Below are positions 52,024 through 60,436 of a stretch of 64,000 nucleotides of DNA, in pieces. The notes under the pieces are model-generated. The model made no database searches and had not been told where the DNA came from. It was given only the letters and a program-made list of their open reading frames with translations. Position numbers and translations under genes: made by a program. Each line of letters begins with the position of its first letter. Position 1 is the first letter of the stretch. The stretch covers positions 1 through 64,000 of the forward strand of contig NZ_SGXJ01000006.1 in NCBI RefSeq assembly GCF_004216905.1. Direction: 5' to 3'. The stretch comes from Kribbella sp. VKM Ac-2569 (GTDB lineage: Bacteria; Actinomycetota; Actinomycetes; Propionibacteriales; Kribbellaceae).

Positions 52024-52628
52024 TGCGTCTTCTCCCGTCGGGTGATCGGGCGCTGCTGGTCGAACTCGACGATCTCGACGAGGTGCTCGGGTACTACACA
52101 GCGCTGACCGCGGATCCGCCGGCGGATGTCGTGGACGTCGTACCGGCCGCGCGCACGGTGCTGGTTACGACGTCCGGCAGTCTCGACGTACTGTCTCGAG
52201 CTCTGCGCGCGGTCACCCCAATCGCCGGGGCGCAGACGTCGGGCGATCTGATCGAGATCCCGGTCGTCTACGACGGCGAGGACCTGTCGGATGTGGCGCA
52301 GCTGCTCGGGTGCTCGGCGGCCGAGGTGGTCGAGCGTCATACCGGGGACGAGTGGACGGTGGCGTTCTGCGGGTTCGCGCCTGGGTTCGGTTACCTGACG
52401 TCGGCCGGTTCGTGGGACATCCCGCGGCGGGAGTCGCCGCGGACGAAGGTGCCGACGGGCGCCGTCGCGCTTGCGGGAGAATTCAGCGGTGTGTATCCCC
52501 GTGAGTCGCCGGGCGGGTGGCAGTTGATCGGCCGTACGTCGGTGCGCATCTTCGACTCCTCCCGCGAACCCGCCGCGCTGTTCCACCCCGGGCGCCGGGT
52601 CCGGTTCGTCGACGCAGGTCGTGGATGA
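52023..52628 (+). CDS. pxpB: 5-oxoprolinase subunit B (carboxyltransferase domain 1, KipI-like)
   Basis: 201 residues. Blocks IPVVYDGEDLSDVAQLLG, FAPGFGYL and PRRESPRTKVPTGAVALAGEFSGVYPRESPGGWQLIG are standard for the KipI/allophanate-hydrolase subunit 1 family. It overlaps pxpA and pxpC by 1 and 4 bp. Confidence 0.95.
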   Translation: MRLLPSGDRALLVELDDLDEVLGYYTALTADPPADVVDVVPAARTVLVTTSGSLDVLSRALRAVTPIAGAQTSGDLIEIPVVYDGEDLSDVAQLLGCSAAEVVERHTGDEWTVAFCGFAPGFGYLTSAGSWDIPRRESPRTKVPTGAVALAGEFSGVYPRESPGGWQLIGRTSVRIFDSSREPAALFHPGRRVRFVDAGRG

Positions 52629-53464
52629 GCAGCCTGACCGTTCTCGAACCGGGGCCCTTGGCAACGATCCAGGACCGCGGACGAGCCGGCCAGGCGGCGC
52701 TCGGCGTACCGGCGTCGGGCGCATGCGATCGAGCGTCCTACTCGTTGGCGAATCGGCTGGTCGGCAACCCTGACGGCGCGGCCGCGATCGAGGTGACGTA
52801 CGGCGGTCTGGTGGTGCACGCCGACACCGATCTCGTCGTCGCCATCACGGGCGCGCCGTGCGCCGGCGTACCGCTCAACGCGCCGACGACGCTGCACGCG
52901 GGTCAGGTACTGCGTCTTGGAGCGCCGGCGAGCGGGCTACGGACGTACGTCGCTGTCCGCGGCGGGATCGACGTACCCGCGGTTCTCGGCTCCCGCTCCA
53001 CTGACTTGTTGTCCGGTCTCGGGCCGGCGCCGCTCGTCGCGAATCAGACGCTGCCGGTCGGGTCGTCGGTCGAACCGATGCCCGGTGTGGATCTGGCTCC
53101 CGTCGCGCATCCGGCCGAAGGGAACGTCGTACTGCGGGTTACGCCCGGGCCGCGGCGGGACTGGTTCACCGACGCGGGGTGGGCGTCGCTCGTTGCGCAG
53201 ACCTATCACGTGAGCAGCAACAGCAACCGCGTCGGCGTTCGGCTCGACGGGGAACCACTCGAACGCGCCCGCACCGGCGAACTCGCCAGCGAAGGCATGG
53301 CCCGCGGCGCAATCCAGATCCCGCCGTCCGGCACGCCGGTCATCTTCCTCGCGGACCATCCGGTCACCGGCGGCTACCCGGTCATCGCGTACGTCGCCTC
53401 GCCGGACCTGGACGCGTGTGCCCAGGTCCGCCCCGGCCAACCGGTGCGACTGCTCAGTTCTTGA
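52625..53464 (+). CDS. pxpC: 5-oxoprolinase subunit C (carboxyltransferase domain 2, KipA-like)
   Basis: 279 residues from the ATGA at 52625. Blocks IQDRGRAGQAALGVPASGACDRASY, NPDGAAAIEVTYGG, YVAVRGGIDVPAVLGSRSTD and SEGMARGAIQIPPSGTPVIFLADHPVTGGYPVIA are those of the KipA/allophanate-hydrolase subunit 2 family. It completes the PxpABC enzyme. The 3' end overlaps the convergent VOC gene by 11 bp. Confidence 0.95.
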   Translation: MSSLTVLEPGPLATIQDRGRAGQAALGVPASGACDRASYSLANRLVGNPDGAAAIEVTYGGLVVHADTDLVVAITGAPCAGVPLNAPTTLHAGQVLRLGAPASGLRTYVAVRGGIDVPAVLGSRSTDLLSGLGPAPLVANQTLPVGSSVEPMPGVDLAPVAHPAEGNVVLRVTPGPRRDWFTDAGWASLVAQTYHVSSNSNRVGVRLDGEPLERARTGELASEGMARGAIQIPPSGTPVIFLADHPVTGGYPVIAYVASPDLDACAQVRPGQPVRLLSS

Positions 53465-53954
53465 TGCGCCTGCGCATCTCGTCGGCGAAGGTGGCCTGCG
53501 CGATGCGCATCTTGGCGGCCTCATCGGGGTCCGCGAACAGGGCCGCGACGGTGCTCGGGTCGACGTCATCGAGGTGGGTCTGCAGCCACCAGATGTTGCC
53601 CAGCGGATCCCTCACCCGGCCGCCGCGGTCGCCGGTGATCCCGGAGTACATCAGCTCGGTCACGACGGTCGCGCCGGCGTCGATCGCCCGCTGGAAGGTC
53701 CGCTCGACGTCATCGACGTACACACTGAGGAAGCTCGGGGTGTCCGGCCAGTCCGGCGCCGCGTCGAACGTCATCAGAACCGACGCGCCGACAGTGATCT
53801 CGGCGTGGCCGACCGTGCCGTCCTGGTTCGGCCATCGTCCGCTCGTCCGGACCTCGAACGTCTGCTCCACGAAGTCCAGGAACTTGTCGGCGCCCTTCAC
53901 CGCAACGTACGGCGTGATGGTCGACTTACCGCCAGGGATCTGCTGTGTTGTCAT
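53454..53954 (-). CDS. VOC/PhnB-like glyoxalase-superfamily protein
   Basis: 166 residues. ITPYVAVKGADKFLDFVEQTFEV and GRVRDPLGNIWWLQTH are typical of PhnB-type (DUF1428-like) members of the glyoxalase/bleomycin-resistance superfamily. No substrate can be named. It is convergent with pxpC and divergent from the zinc-finger gene. Confidence 0.87.
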   Translation of the reverse strand: MTTQQIPGGKSTITPYVAVKGADKFLDFVEQTFEVRTSGRWPNQDGTVGHAEITVGASVLMTFDAAPDWPDTPSFLSVYVDDVERTFQRAIDAGATVVTELMYSGITGDRGGRVRDPLGNIWWLQTHLDDVDPSTVAALFADPDEAAKMRIAQATFADEMRRRIKN

Positions 53955-54040
53955 GTCTCCAGTCTGGACAAGGAAGCGGACAGGTTCTGTCCTCTACAAT
54001 TTCTTGTCCGGGAGCCCGGGGACGGGACAGGATGGGCGGT

Positions 54041-54394
54041 ATGACGGAGAGTTCTGGAACGCCAGGCATCGACAGCACAGTTCCCCCGACCGGCACCGGA
54101 TGCGTTGAGTGTCAGCAGGCCGACGGCTGGTGGTTCCACCTCCGCCGGTGCGCGCAGTGCGGTCACATCGGCTGCTGCGACTCCTCCCCCGCCCAGCACG
54201 CCTCCGCTCACGCGAGCGAGACCGGGCACCAGATCGTCCGCAGCTTCGAGCCGGGCGAGGACTGGTTCTGGCACTACGGCGAGTCCCAGTACTACGACGG
54301 CCCCGACCTCGCGCCGCCAGCCTCCCGCCCCGAAACCCAACCCGTCCCCGGCGGCAACGTACCCACCAACTGGCAATCCCAACTCCACCGCTGA
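54041..54394 (+). CDS. UBP-type zinc-finger protein
   Basis: 117 residues from ATG 54041 (ATG 54032 possible). Metal pattern CVEC-x13-CAQCGHIGCCD, then His residues in HASAHASETGHQIVRSF, the ZnF-UBP layout. DWFWHYGESQYY follows. Actinobacteria carry such small proteins widely, and their function is not established (no ubiquitin here). Only 86 bp separate it from the divergent VOC gene. Confidence 0.9.
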   Translation: MTESSGTPGIDSTVPPTGTGCVECQQADGWWFHLRRCAQCGHIGCCDSSPAQHASAHASETGHQIVRSFEPGEDWFWHYGESQYYDGPDLAPPASRPETQPVPGGNVPTNWQSQLHR

Positions 54395-54798
54395 GGGACG
54401 TCAGCCAACGACCTACTCGCCGTGCCCGCGTGCCTCGTCGGCCGTATACGTGAGGTCGACGTGGCTGCGGGCGGCCAGGTCTGGGGCTGGGGGATTGCTA
54501 CTCACCTGCAGTGACCAGCTAGTGTCCCCAGTCGCCCGGCTGGACAGCTGCAGTTTTCGAGCATTGGCGAGCCGCAGTTTCGGCGGACTGCGCCTGCAGT
54601 GAGCGTGCCCCGGGGGAAGAGACACCCGCCGGGGGCCGTGGACAAGGAATACATGGTCCCAACCCACTAGAACCTGTCTCACGGCCCAGCAGTCCGCCCA
54701 CACCTCGGACAGCAGAGCCGCAATAGCCTTGGCTCCCCACCATTTGCTTTCAGTGGACCTGGTCGCCAACCGAGGCCGGGGCTCTTGGAATCGGTCGG
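54395..54798. other. Gene-free stretch with CTGCAGT-type short repeats
   Basis: 404 bp without a convincing gene. CCTGCAGTGA occurs at 54506-54515 and 54593-54602, GCTGCAGTTTTCG at 54547-54559 and the variant GCCGCAGTTTCGG at 54571-54583. GGCGGACT near 54582-54589 is inverted near 54691-54698. A minus-strand open frame across the region has no family resemblance or ribosome site. It may be the worn remnant of an inserted element or of a gene. Confidence 0.4.
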
Positions 54799-55800
54799 CT
54801 AGAGGACGAAACCGGTGGGGAAGGGGTCGTCGGGGTCCAGCAAGTAGTTGGCGGTGCCGGTGATCCAGGCTCGGCCGGTGACTGTGGGGACCACAGCGGG
54901 GTGCGGACCGACTGTGGTTTCTTCGATCAGGCGGCCGGTGAAGCGGGTGCCGATGAAGGATTCGTTGACGAAGTCGGTGTCGAGGGCGAGCTCGCCGCGG
55001 GCATGCAGTTGCGCCATCCGTGCCGACGTACCGGTCCCGCACGGCGAACGGTCGAACCAGCCCGGGTGGATCGCCATCGCGTTCCGGGAGTCGGCGCCGT
55101 CGAGACCGGGTGCGGTGAACTGCACGTGCTTGCAGCCGTTGATGCCGGGATCGAGCGGATGCACCGGACGGTCGGTGGCGTTGATCGCGTCCATGATGTC
55201 CAGCCCGGCCTTCAGGATGCGATCCTTCTCGGCCCGATCGAACGGGATCCCGAGCTGCTCCAGCGGCAGGATCGCGTAGAAGTTCCCGCCGTACGCCATG
55301 TCATAGGTGACCTTGCCCAGCCCGGGCACCTCGACCGAGGCGTCCAGAGCATGCGAGTACGACGGAACGTTGCGCAACGTCAGGTGCTCGGCGCGACCGT
55401 TGCTCACGGCAACGTCGACCACAACGAGGCCGGCCGGCGTGTCCAACCGAACCTCGGTCACCGGCTCCGTCACCTCGACCATCCCGGACTCGACCAGCAC
55501 CGTCGCGACCCCGATCGTGCCGTGCCCACACATCGGCAGCAGTCCGGAGACCTCGATGTACAACACGCCCCAGTCCGCGTCCGCCCGCGTCGGCGGCTGC
55601 AGGATCGCTCCGCTCATCGCCGGATGACCACGCGGCTCGTTCATCAGGAACAACCGCAGGTCGTCCAGGTGCTTGATGAAGTACTCACGCCGCTCGGCCA
55701 TCGTCGCGCCGGGCACCACGCCGACCCCACCGGTGACGACGCGGGTCGGCATGCCCTCGGTGTGCGAGTCGATCGCGGTGATCGTCCGGACGGACCTCAT
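54799..55800 (-). CDS. Proline racemase family, 4-hydroxyproline 2-epimerase
   Basis: 333 residues from ATG 55800. Both catalytic Cys are present: Cys91 in LLPMCGHGTIGV and Cys254 in RSPCGTGTSA. The two-Cys form is a racemase/epimerase, not the dehydratase subgroup (Ser/Thr at the first site). The start IDSHTEGMPTRVVTGG is usual. In this operon, with a DHDPS-like deaminase and FAD dehydrogenases, the role is trans-4-hydroxy-L-proline to cis-4-hydroxy-D-proline. Confidence 0.92.
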   Translation of the reverse strand: MRSVRTITAIDSHTEGMPTRVVTGGVGVVPGATMAERREYFIKHLDDLRLFLMNEPRGHPAMSGAILQPPTRADADWGVLYIEVSGLLPMCGHGTIGVATVLVESGMVEVTEPVTEVRLDTPAGLVVVDVAVSNGRAEHLTLRNVPSYSHALDASVEVPGLGKVTYDMAYGGNFYAILPLEQLGIPFDRAEKDRILKAGLDIMDAINATDRPVHPLDPGINGCKHVQFTAPGLDGADSRNAMAIHPGWFDRSPCGTGTSARMAQLHARGELALDTDFVNESFIGTRFTGRLIEETTVGPHPAVVPTVTGRAWITGTANYLLDPDDPFPTGFVL

Positions 55801-56699
55801 ACCAGTGACTCCACTGCTTTCTTCATGTCCTGCTCCAACTGCGCGACGTGCTCGGGAACCAGCGGCCCGCGCGGCGGCCGGCACGGTCCACCGAACCGTC
55901 CGACGTAGTCCATGCCGTACTTGATCGCCTGGACGAACTCGGTGCGCGAGTCCCACCGGAACGCGGCGACCAACGGCTCGTACAACGCGCGGGCCTCCTC
56001 CAGCTTGCCCTGCGTGGCGAGCTCGAACAACTGAACGGATTCCTTCGGGAACACGTTCGGGAAGCCGGCGAACCAGCCGGTCGCACCCATCAGCAGTGCT
56101 TCGAGGGTCAGGTCGTCGGCCCCGGCGATCACGGCCAGGTCCGGCGCCAGCTCGCGGATCTCGAGGATCCGCCGTACGTCACCGGAGAACTCCTTCACCG
56201 CGACGATGTTCTCGATCTGCGCGATCTCCGCGAGCAGGTCGGGGGTCAGGTCGACCTTGGTGTCGAGCGGGTTGTTGTAGACCATCACCGGCAGGCCGGC
56301 CTTCGCGACCTCGGTGAAGTGCGCGATCACCTCGCCCCGGTTCGCGCGGTACATCGTCGGCGGCAGGCAGAGCACACCGTCCGCGCCGTCCTCGGCGGCC
56401 TTCTCCGCCCAGGCGCGGGCCTGGTGGGAGCCGACGCCGTGGACGCCGATCACCACGACACCGTCGTCGCCGACGGCCTCGATCGCGGTCTTCGCCACGG
56501 CGCGACGCTCGTCGTCGGAGAGCGACGAGTACTCACCGAGCGACCCGTTCGGCCCGACGCCACGGCAGCCGTTGTCGACCAGCCAGCGGCAGTGCTCGGC
56601 GTACTTGTCCAGGTCCGGGCGCAATCCCGCCGGCGCCGACGCGTCCTCGGCGTACGGCAGCGCGGTCGCGACGATCACGCCTTCCAGCTTCTCGCTCAT
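55797..56699 (-). CDS. DHDPS/NAL-family lyase, probable 1-pyrroline-4-hydroxy-2-carboxylate deaminase
   Basis: 300 residues from ATG 56699. It is a TIM barrel of the dihydrodipicolinate-synthase superfamily with Tyr141 in VMVYNNP and Schiff-base Lys169 in VAVKEFSGD. It overlaps both neighbours by 4 bp, so the hydroxyproline operon is coupled. In known pathways this enzyme converts the pyrroline formed from D-hydroxyproline into alpha-ketoglutarate semialdehyde. A true DapA role is less likely in this context. Confidence 0.9.
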   Translation of the reverse strand: MSEKLEGVIVATALPYAEDASAPAGLRPDLDKYAEHCRWLVDNGCRGVGPNGSLGEYSSLSDDERRAVAKTAIEAVGDDGVVVIGVHGVGSHQARAWAEKAAEDGADGVLCLPPTMYRANRGEVIAHFTEVAKAGLPVMVYNNPLDTKVDLTPDLLAEIAQIENIVAVKEFSGDVRRILEIRELAPDLAVIAGADDLTLEALLMGATGWFAGFPNVFPKESVQLFELATQGKLEEARALYEPLVAAFRWDSRTEFVQAIKYGMDYVGRFGGPCRPPRGPLVPEHVAQLEQDMKKAVESLV

Positions 56700-58498
56700 T
56701 GTTCCTCCATGGTTTCCAGCATGGTGTCCAGCACGGTTTCTGGTGATTCCGCGACCTCGGCGTCCGCCAGATCCCGCAGCCTCACTGGTACGGCGATCGG
56801 TCGTTTCATGCTTGGTTCCGGTACGTCGCCCGGCGCGGCCAGCAACTCTGCGACGGTGCGCGAACACACCCGCCCCTGGCACATCCCGAGCCCAGCACGA
56901 CTGCTCAGCTTCATCGCCCGCCCGTCGTCCAGCCCGCGCTCCTGCGCTGCGGCTTCGATCTGTCCGCGGGTCACTTCCTCACAGCGGCAGACGAGCGTGT
57001 CCGCAGTACTCCAGCTCTTCCACCCGTCCCGCACGGGATAAGCCCGAGCCAACGCCCCTGCAAACCGCCGCCCCCGCTCAACCGCACCGCGAACCGCCGC
57101 AACGTCACTCGCTTCTGATCCGGTGAGGGCGTGGTGGGCTGCGGTGGTGCCGGCGAGGGTGCCTTCTGCGGTGGAGAGAGCGGCGCCGCCGATACCGGTG
57201 AGTTCGCCGGCTGCGAAGACACCGGGGGTGCTCGTCTGCTGGTTGGCGTCGACCGCCACGGCCGGGCCGCCGTTGGGGCCGGTGGTGATCGTGCAGCCGG
57301 CGGAGACGGCGAGCTCCAGGTTCGCGGTGAAGCCGAAGCCGACGCAGACGGCATCGACCTCCACCCGGCGTTCGCTGCCACGGATCGGACGCCAATCGCT
57401 GTCCAGGCGTGCGATCGTGGCTGCCTCGACGTGGTCGATGCCATGCGCGGCGATCACGGTCCACCCGTGGCGGAGCGGGATGCGATGGCGGGCGAGCAAC
57501 GCGCCGTACCCGACGGCCTCCCGGAGCTTGCTCGGGGCAACCAACGGATCGCTGGACCAGCCCTTGCGGACCGTTGTCAGCGAGTTGGCTTCGAGGAGCG
57601 CGACGACGTGTGCCCCGACGCCGACCAACGACTCGGCGACCGGCAGCAGGAACGGGCCGGTGCCGGCGACGAGGACACGGTGGCCGACGGCGATCCGCTG
57701 CCCCTTGGCGAGGGCTTGCGCGGCACCGGCGGTGTAGACGCCCGGAAGATCCCAACCAGGAAAGGGAAGCACGCGATCGTACGCACCGGCAGCCAGCACG
57801 ACGGACTGTGCGTCGATCGCGAACGGTTGCCGGCCACTGGCGTCTGCCGGACCGGTCTGAGCCCAGAGCCGGAGTCCTTCGATTGCCCACACCGAGGTGT
57901 CGGGCAGGTACGTGATCCGCGGATGGCTGACGAGCCGGTCCCGCTGCTCGGCGAACACCTTCCACTCATGCTGCAGCCGATCCGGCCGCCGAGCAGCAAA
58001 CTCCACCGGCAACTGCCGGTTGTACTGCCCCCCGACCGCCCGCCCGCTGTCCACCACAAGCACTTCAGCGCCCGCATCCCCCGCCGCAACCGCAGCCGCA
58101 ACCCCCGCCGGCCCAGCCCCCACCACCACAACCTCAACAACCCTGCGCGTCTGCTCCCCCGCAGTTGCTGCTGCGGACGAGGTTGTGGGTAGGACTGCCC
58201 CTGTCTGGGTTGCTATCGCGTCGCCGGGGGTGATGGTGCGTTGGCAGGCGCGGACGTCGGGGAGGCCGTTGACTGTGACCAGGCAGTCCTGGCAGGCGCC
58301 GATTCCGCAGAAGACTCCTCGAGGGCGGTCGTGCAAGCGGGTGGTCCGCCAGGTGTCGCGACCGTTGGCCAGGAGTACGGCGGCCACCGTCTGACCCGCC
58401 TGAGCCGCGACCGGATGCCCGTCGACGGTCACGTCCACGGCCGTCGGCGTACCGATCTCGGCCGGATCACCCGACCGCGGGCGGAGGTATGCGCTCAT
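56696..58498 (-). CDS. FAD oxidoreductase fused to [2Fe-2S] and BFD-like domains (D-hydroxyproline dehydrogenase subunits)
   Basis: 600 residues. Residues 20-105: ferredoxin-like [2Fe-2S] domain with CGIGACQDC and a later Cys in VRACQR. Residues 120-470: FAD/NAD-binding fold with VVVVGAGPAGVAAAVAA. C-terminus: BFD-like Fe-S part with LVCRCEEVTRGQIE and GMCQGRVCS. In many bacteria the small ferredoxin-like and large FAD parts are separate genes of the hydroxyproline dehydrogenase complex; here they are one polypeptide. It overlaps both neighbours by 4 bp. Confidence 0.88.
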   Translation of the reverse strand: MSAYLRPRSGDPAEIGTPTAVDVTVDGHPVAAQAGQTVAAVLLANGRDTWRTTRLHDRPRGVFCGIGACQDCLVTVNGLPDVRACQRTITPGDAIATQTGAVLPTTSSAAATAGEQTRRVVEVVVVGAGPAGVAAAVAAGDAGAEVLVVDSGRAVGGQYNRQLPVEFAARRPDRLQHEWKVFAEQRDRLVSHPRITYLPDTSVWAIEGLRLWAQTGPADASGRQPFAIDAQSVVLAAGAYDRVLPFPGWDLPGVYTAGAAQALAKGQRIAVGHRVLVAGTGPFLLPVAESLVGVGAHVVALLEANSLTTVRKGWSSDPLVAPSKLREAVGYGALLARHRIPLRHGWTVIAAHGIDHVEAATIARLDSDWRPIRGSERRVEVDAVCVGFGFTANLELAVSAGCTITTGPNGGPAVAVDANQQTSTPGVFAAGELTGIGGAALSTAEGTLAGTTAAHHALTGSEASDVAAVRGAVERGRRFAGALARAYPVRDGWKSWSTADTLVCRCEEVTRGQIEAAAQERGLDDGRAMKLSSRAGLGMCQGRVCSRTVAELLAAPGDVPEPSMKRPIAVPVRLRDLADAEVAESPETVLDTMLETMEEQ

Positions 58499-59655
58499 GC
58501 GGCGATCACCGCCGGACGGTCGACGCGGAACGGGGCTGGATCGACATGCGGGGTGAGGCCCAAGAACTGTTCCGTGATGAGGCGGCCGGTAGAAGGAGCC
58601 AGACCAATACCCGCACCCTCATGTCCCGTCGCGTGCCACAGCCCGTGCACGCGCGGATCCGCGCCGATAACCGGCAAATGATCCGGTGCATAAGGGCGAA
58701 ACCCGCCGTACGTCCGCATCACCGGCACGTCGCCGAGGAACGGAAACAATCCGACAGCCTTCCGCGCCAACTCCCGCAGCACCCGGACGCGAACAGCATC
58801 ATCGAACCCGATCCGCTCCCGGCTCGATCCGATCAGTACAGTCCCGGCCCGCGTCGACTCGACCACGGTGGACGTCTGCAGGTCGGCGTCCCCGCTGCCG
58901 ACCGCGCCGACGTAGTCCGCGTCGTACACCTTGTGGCGCACGCACTCCGGCAGCGGCGCTGTCACGAGGATCATCCCGCGCCGGGGCAGCACCTCGATCG
59001 GCGCACCGGCCGCAGCACTGAACGCGCCCGCCCACGGCCCGCACGCGTTGAGCACCGCACCACAGGCAATGTCGCCGTCCGACGTGTCCACACCGACAAC
59101 GCGACCACGCGACTGCCGGATCCCGAGCGCGGTGACCCCCGATCTCACTTCGCCACCGCGCTCGCGAACTGCTGCCAGCAACGCCGTTGCCGCCAGCACC
59201 GGCTGCACCTGCGCGTCATCCGGGTAATGCACCCCGACCGTCACCCGTGGCGTGACCAACGGCTCGAGCTCGAAGACCTCCGCGGGCGTGATCACCCGCG
59301 CGGTGACTCCGGCCGCGCGCTGCTTCGCCGCGAACGCGGTCAACGGCTCCGGGTCACCGGTCGCCACCACGACGCCGCCCTTCGCCTCCCACTCCACGTC
59401 GGCGACCCATTCGGGCAGCCGACCGCGGACGATCTCCCACTCGGCCCGGGATGCGATGGCGAGCTCCAACTCCGGCCCCGGCTCCTTGTCCGACACCAGC
59501 ACGTTGCCCTCGCCGGATGCCGTCGTGCCCGCGGCCGGGCCGTCGCGGTCGATCACCAGCACCCGCACGCCGGCCGCCGACAGCGCCTCCGCGCACGCGG
59601 CCCCGACCATGCCTGCGCCGATCACGACCACGTCGGGTGTCGCGGACCGGTGCAT
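58495..59655 (-). CDS. FAD-dependent (DAO family) D-hydroxyproline dehydrogenase subunit
   Basis: 386 residues with GAGGAGG before the ATG. Rossmann motif VVVIGAGMVGAACAEALSAAG, and C-terminal GGFRPYAPDHLPVIGADPRVHGLWHATGHEGAGIGLAPSTG, typical of DAO-type subunits that oxidise secondary amines such as proline derivatives. First gene of the four-gene operon (58495 down to 54799). The promoter carries an inverted repeat (59675-59692), and an XRE-cupin regulator gene lies just upstream. Confidence 0.9.
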   Translation of the reverse strand: MHRSATPDVVVIGAGMVGAACAEALSAAGVRVLVIDRDGPAAGTTASGEGNVLVSDKEPGPELELAIASRAEWEIVRGRLPEWVADVEWEAKGGVVVATGDPEPLTAFAAKQRAAGVTARVITPAEVFELEPLVTPRVTVGVHYPDDAQVQPVLAATALLAAVRERGGEVRSGVTALGIRQSRGRVVGVDTSDGDIACGAVLNACGPWAGAFSAAAGAPIEVLPRRGMILVTAPLPECVRHKVYDADYVGAVGSGDADLQTSTVVESTRAGTVLIGSSRERIGFDDAVRVRVLRELARKAVGLFPFLGDVPVMRTYGGFRPYAPDHLPVIGADPRVHGLWHATGHEGAGIGLAPSTGRLITEQFLGLTPHVDPAPFRVDRPAVIAA

Positions 59656-59674
59656 GGCGGGCCTCCTCGGCAGG

Positions 59675-59692
59675 CGTTCGCTAAAATGAACG
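59675..59692. promoter_or_regulatory. Operator-like inverted repeat before the hydroxyproline operon
   Basis: CGTTC (59675-59679) and GAACG (59688-59692) flank an AT-rich GCTAAAAT spacer, 20 bp before the operon's first start. The AT-rich centre could be the -10 region, so binding there would block transcription. The XRE-cupin protein next to it is the candidate binder. Confidence 0.45.
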
Positions 59693-59765
59693 ATACCGAG
59701 CGTACGCGTGCTCCGGGCGGCCGGTCAATGCACGCAACCGGACCTCATCCGGACCTTTCCCGGAA

Positions 59766-60350
59766 CTATCCCGGCAGGTGCGGCCCGCCGGCCGCCGTCG
59801 GGTACACGTCCGGCGGGTACTCGAGCAGCAGCACCGACCGCACCGGCCCGTCCACAGCCTCGTACGAGTGCGGGCCGGCCGCGCGGAACGCCAGGTAGTC
59901 GCCGGGCCCGAGTTCCTCGATCTGCCCGTGAGCGTTGATCCGCAGGCATCCCGACTGGACGATGTGATGCTCGGTCCCCGGATGACCGTCGGACTGCTGG
60001 ACCGCGTCCGGCCGGATCTCCTGGTTGTAGATCTCGAACAGCCCGCCCGGGTGCTCCAGCCGCCGCAGCATCCGCAGGTCGATCGCGTCGCCGGACAGTA
60101 CGTCGACGTCCGCGGACCGCACGAGCACCACGTCGGAGGCCGGCGAATCGGCCAGCAGCGCAGACACCGGTACGCCGAGAGCGTTCGACAAACTGAACAC
60201 TGTCTCGATCGTCGGGTTGCCCGCGCCGGACTCGAGCTGCGACAGCGTGCCCTTCGCGATCCCGGACCGCCGGGCGAGCTCGGACAACGAGATGCCCTGT
60301 TCGTCCCGCCGCGCCCGCAGGTTCGTCCCGAGAAGTTTTCCCGCACCCAT
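59766..60350 (-). CDS. XRE-cupin transcriptional regulator of the hydroxyproline operon
   Basis: 194 residues from ATG 60350 (ATG 60371 or 60419 possible). Helix-turn-helix LRARRDEQGISLSELARRSGIAKGTLSQLESGAGNPTIETVFSLSNALG, then a cupin domain (HHIVQSGCLRINAHGQIEELGPGDYLAFRA) for a small ligand. It is co-oriented with and directly upstream of the catabolic operon. Confidence 0.9.
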   Translation of the reverse strand: MGAGKLLGTNLRARRDEQGISLSELARRSGIAKGTLSQLESGAGNPTIETVFSLSNALGVPVSALLADSPASDVVLVRSADVDVLSGDAIDLRMLRRLEHPGGLFEIYNQEIRPDAVQQSDGHPGTEHHIVQSGCLRINAHGQIEELGPGDYLAFRAAGPHSYEAVDGPVRSVLLLEYPPDVYPTAAGGPHLPG

Positions 60351-60436
60351 CGCCGTCACAGCCCGGAGCATGCCACATGGAAGCGGTAACTTCGGATCCG
60401 TTGCGCGCATCAACCTCATCGAGAGGAATGGTGACG

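Noticed and set aside
54413..55042. Minus-strand frame across the gene-free stretch
   Set aside because: It runs into the proline racemase in another frame, has no ribosome site and no recognisable domain.
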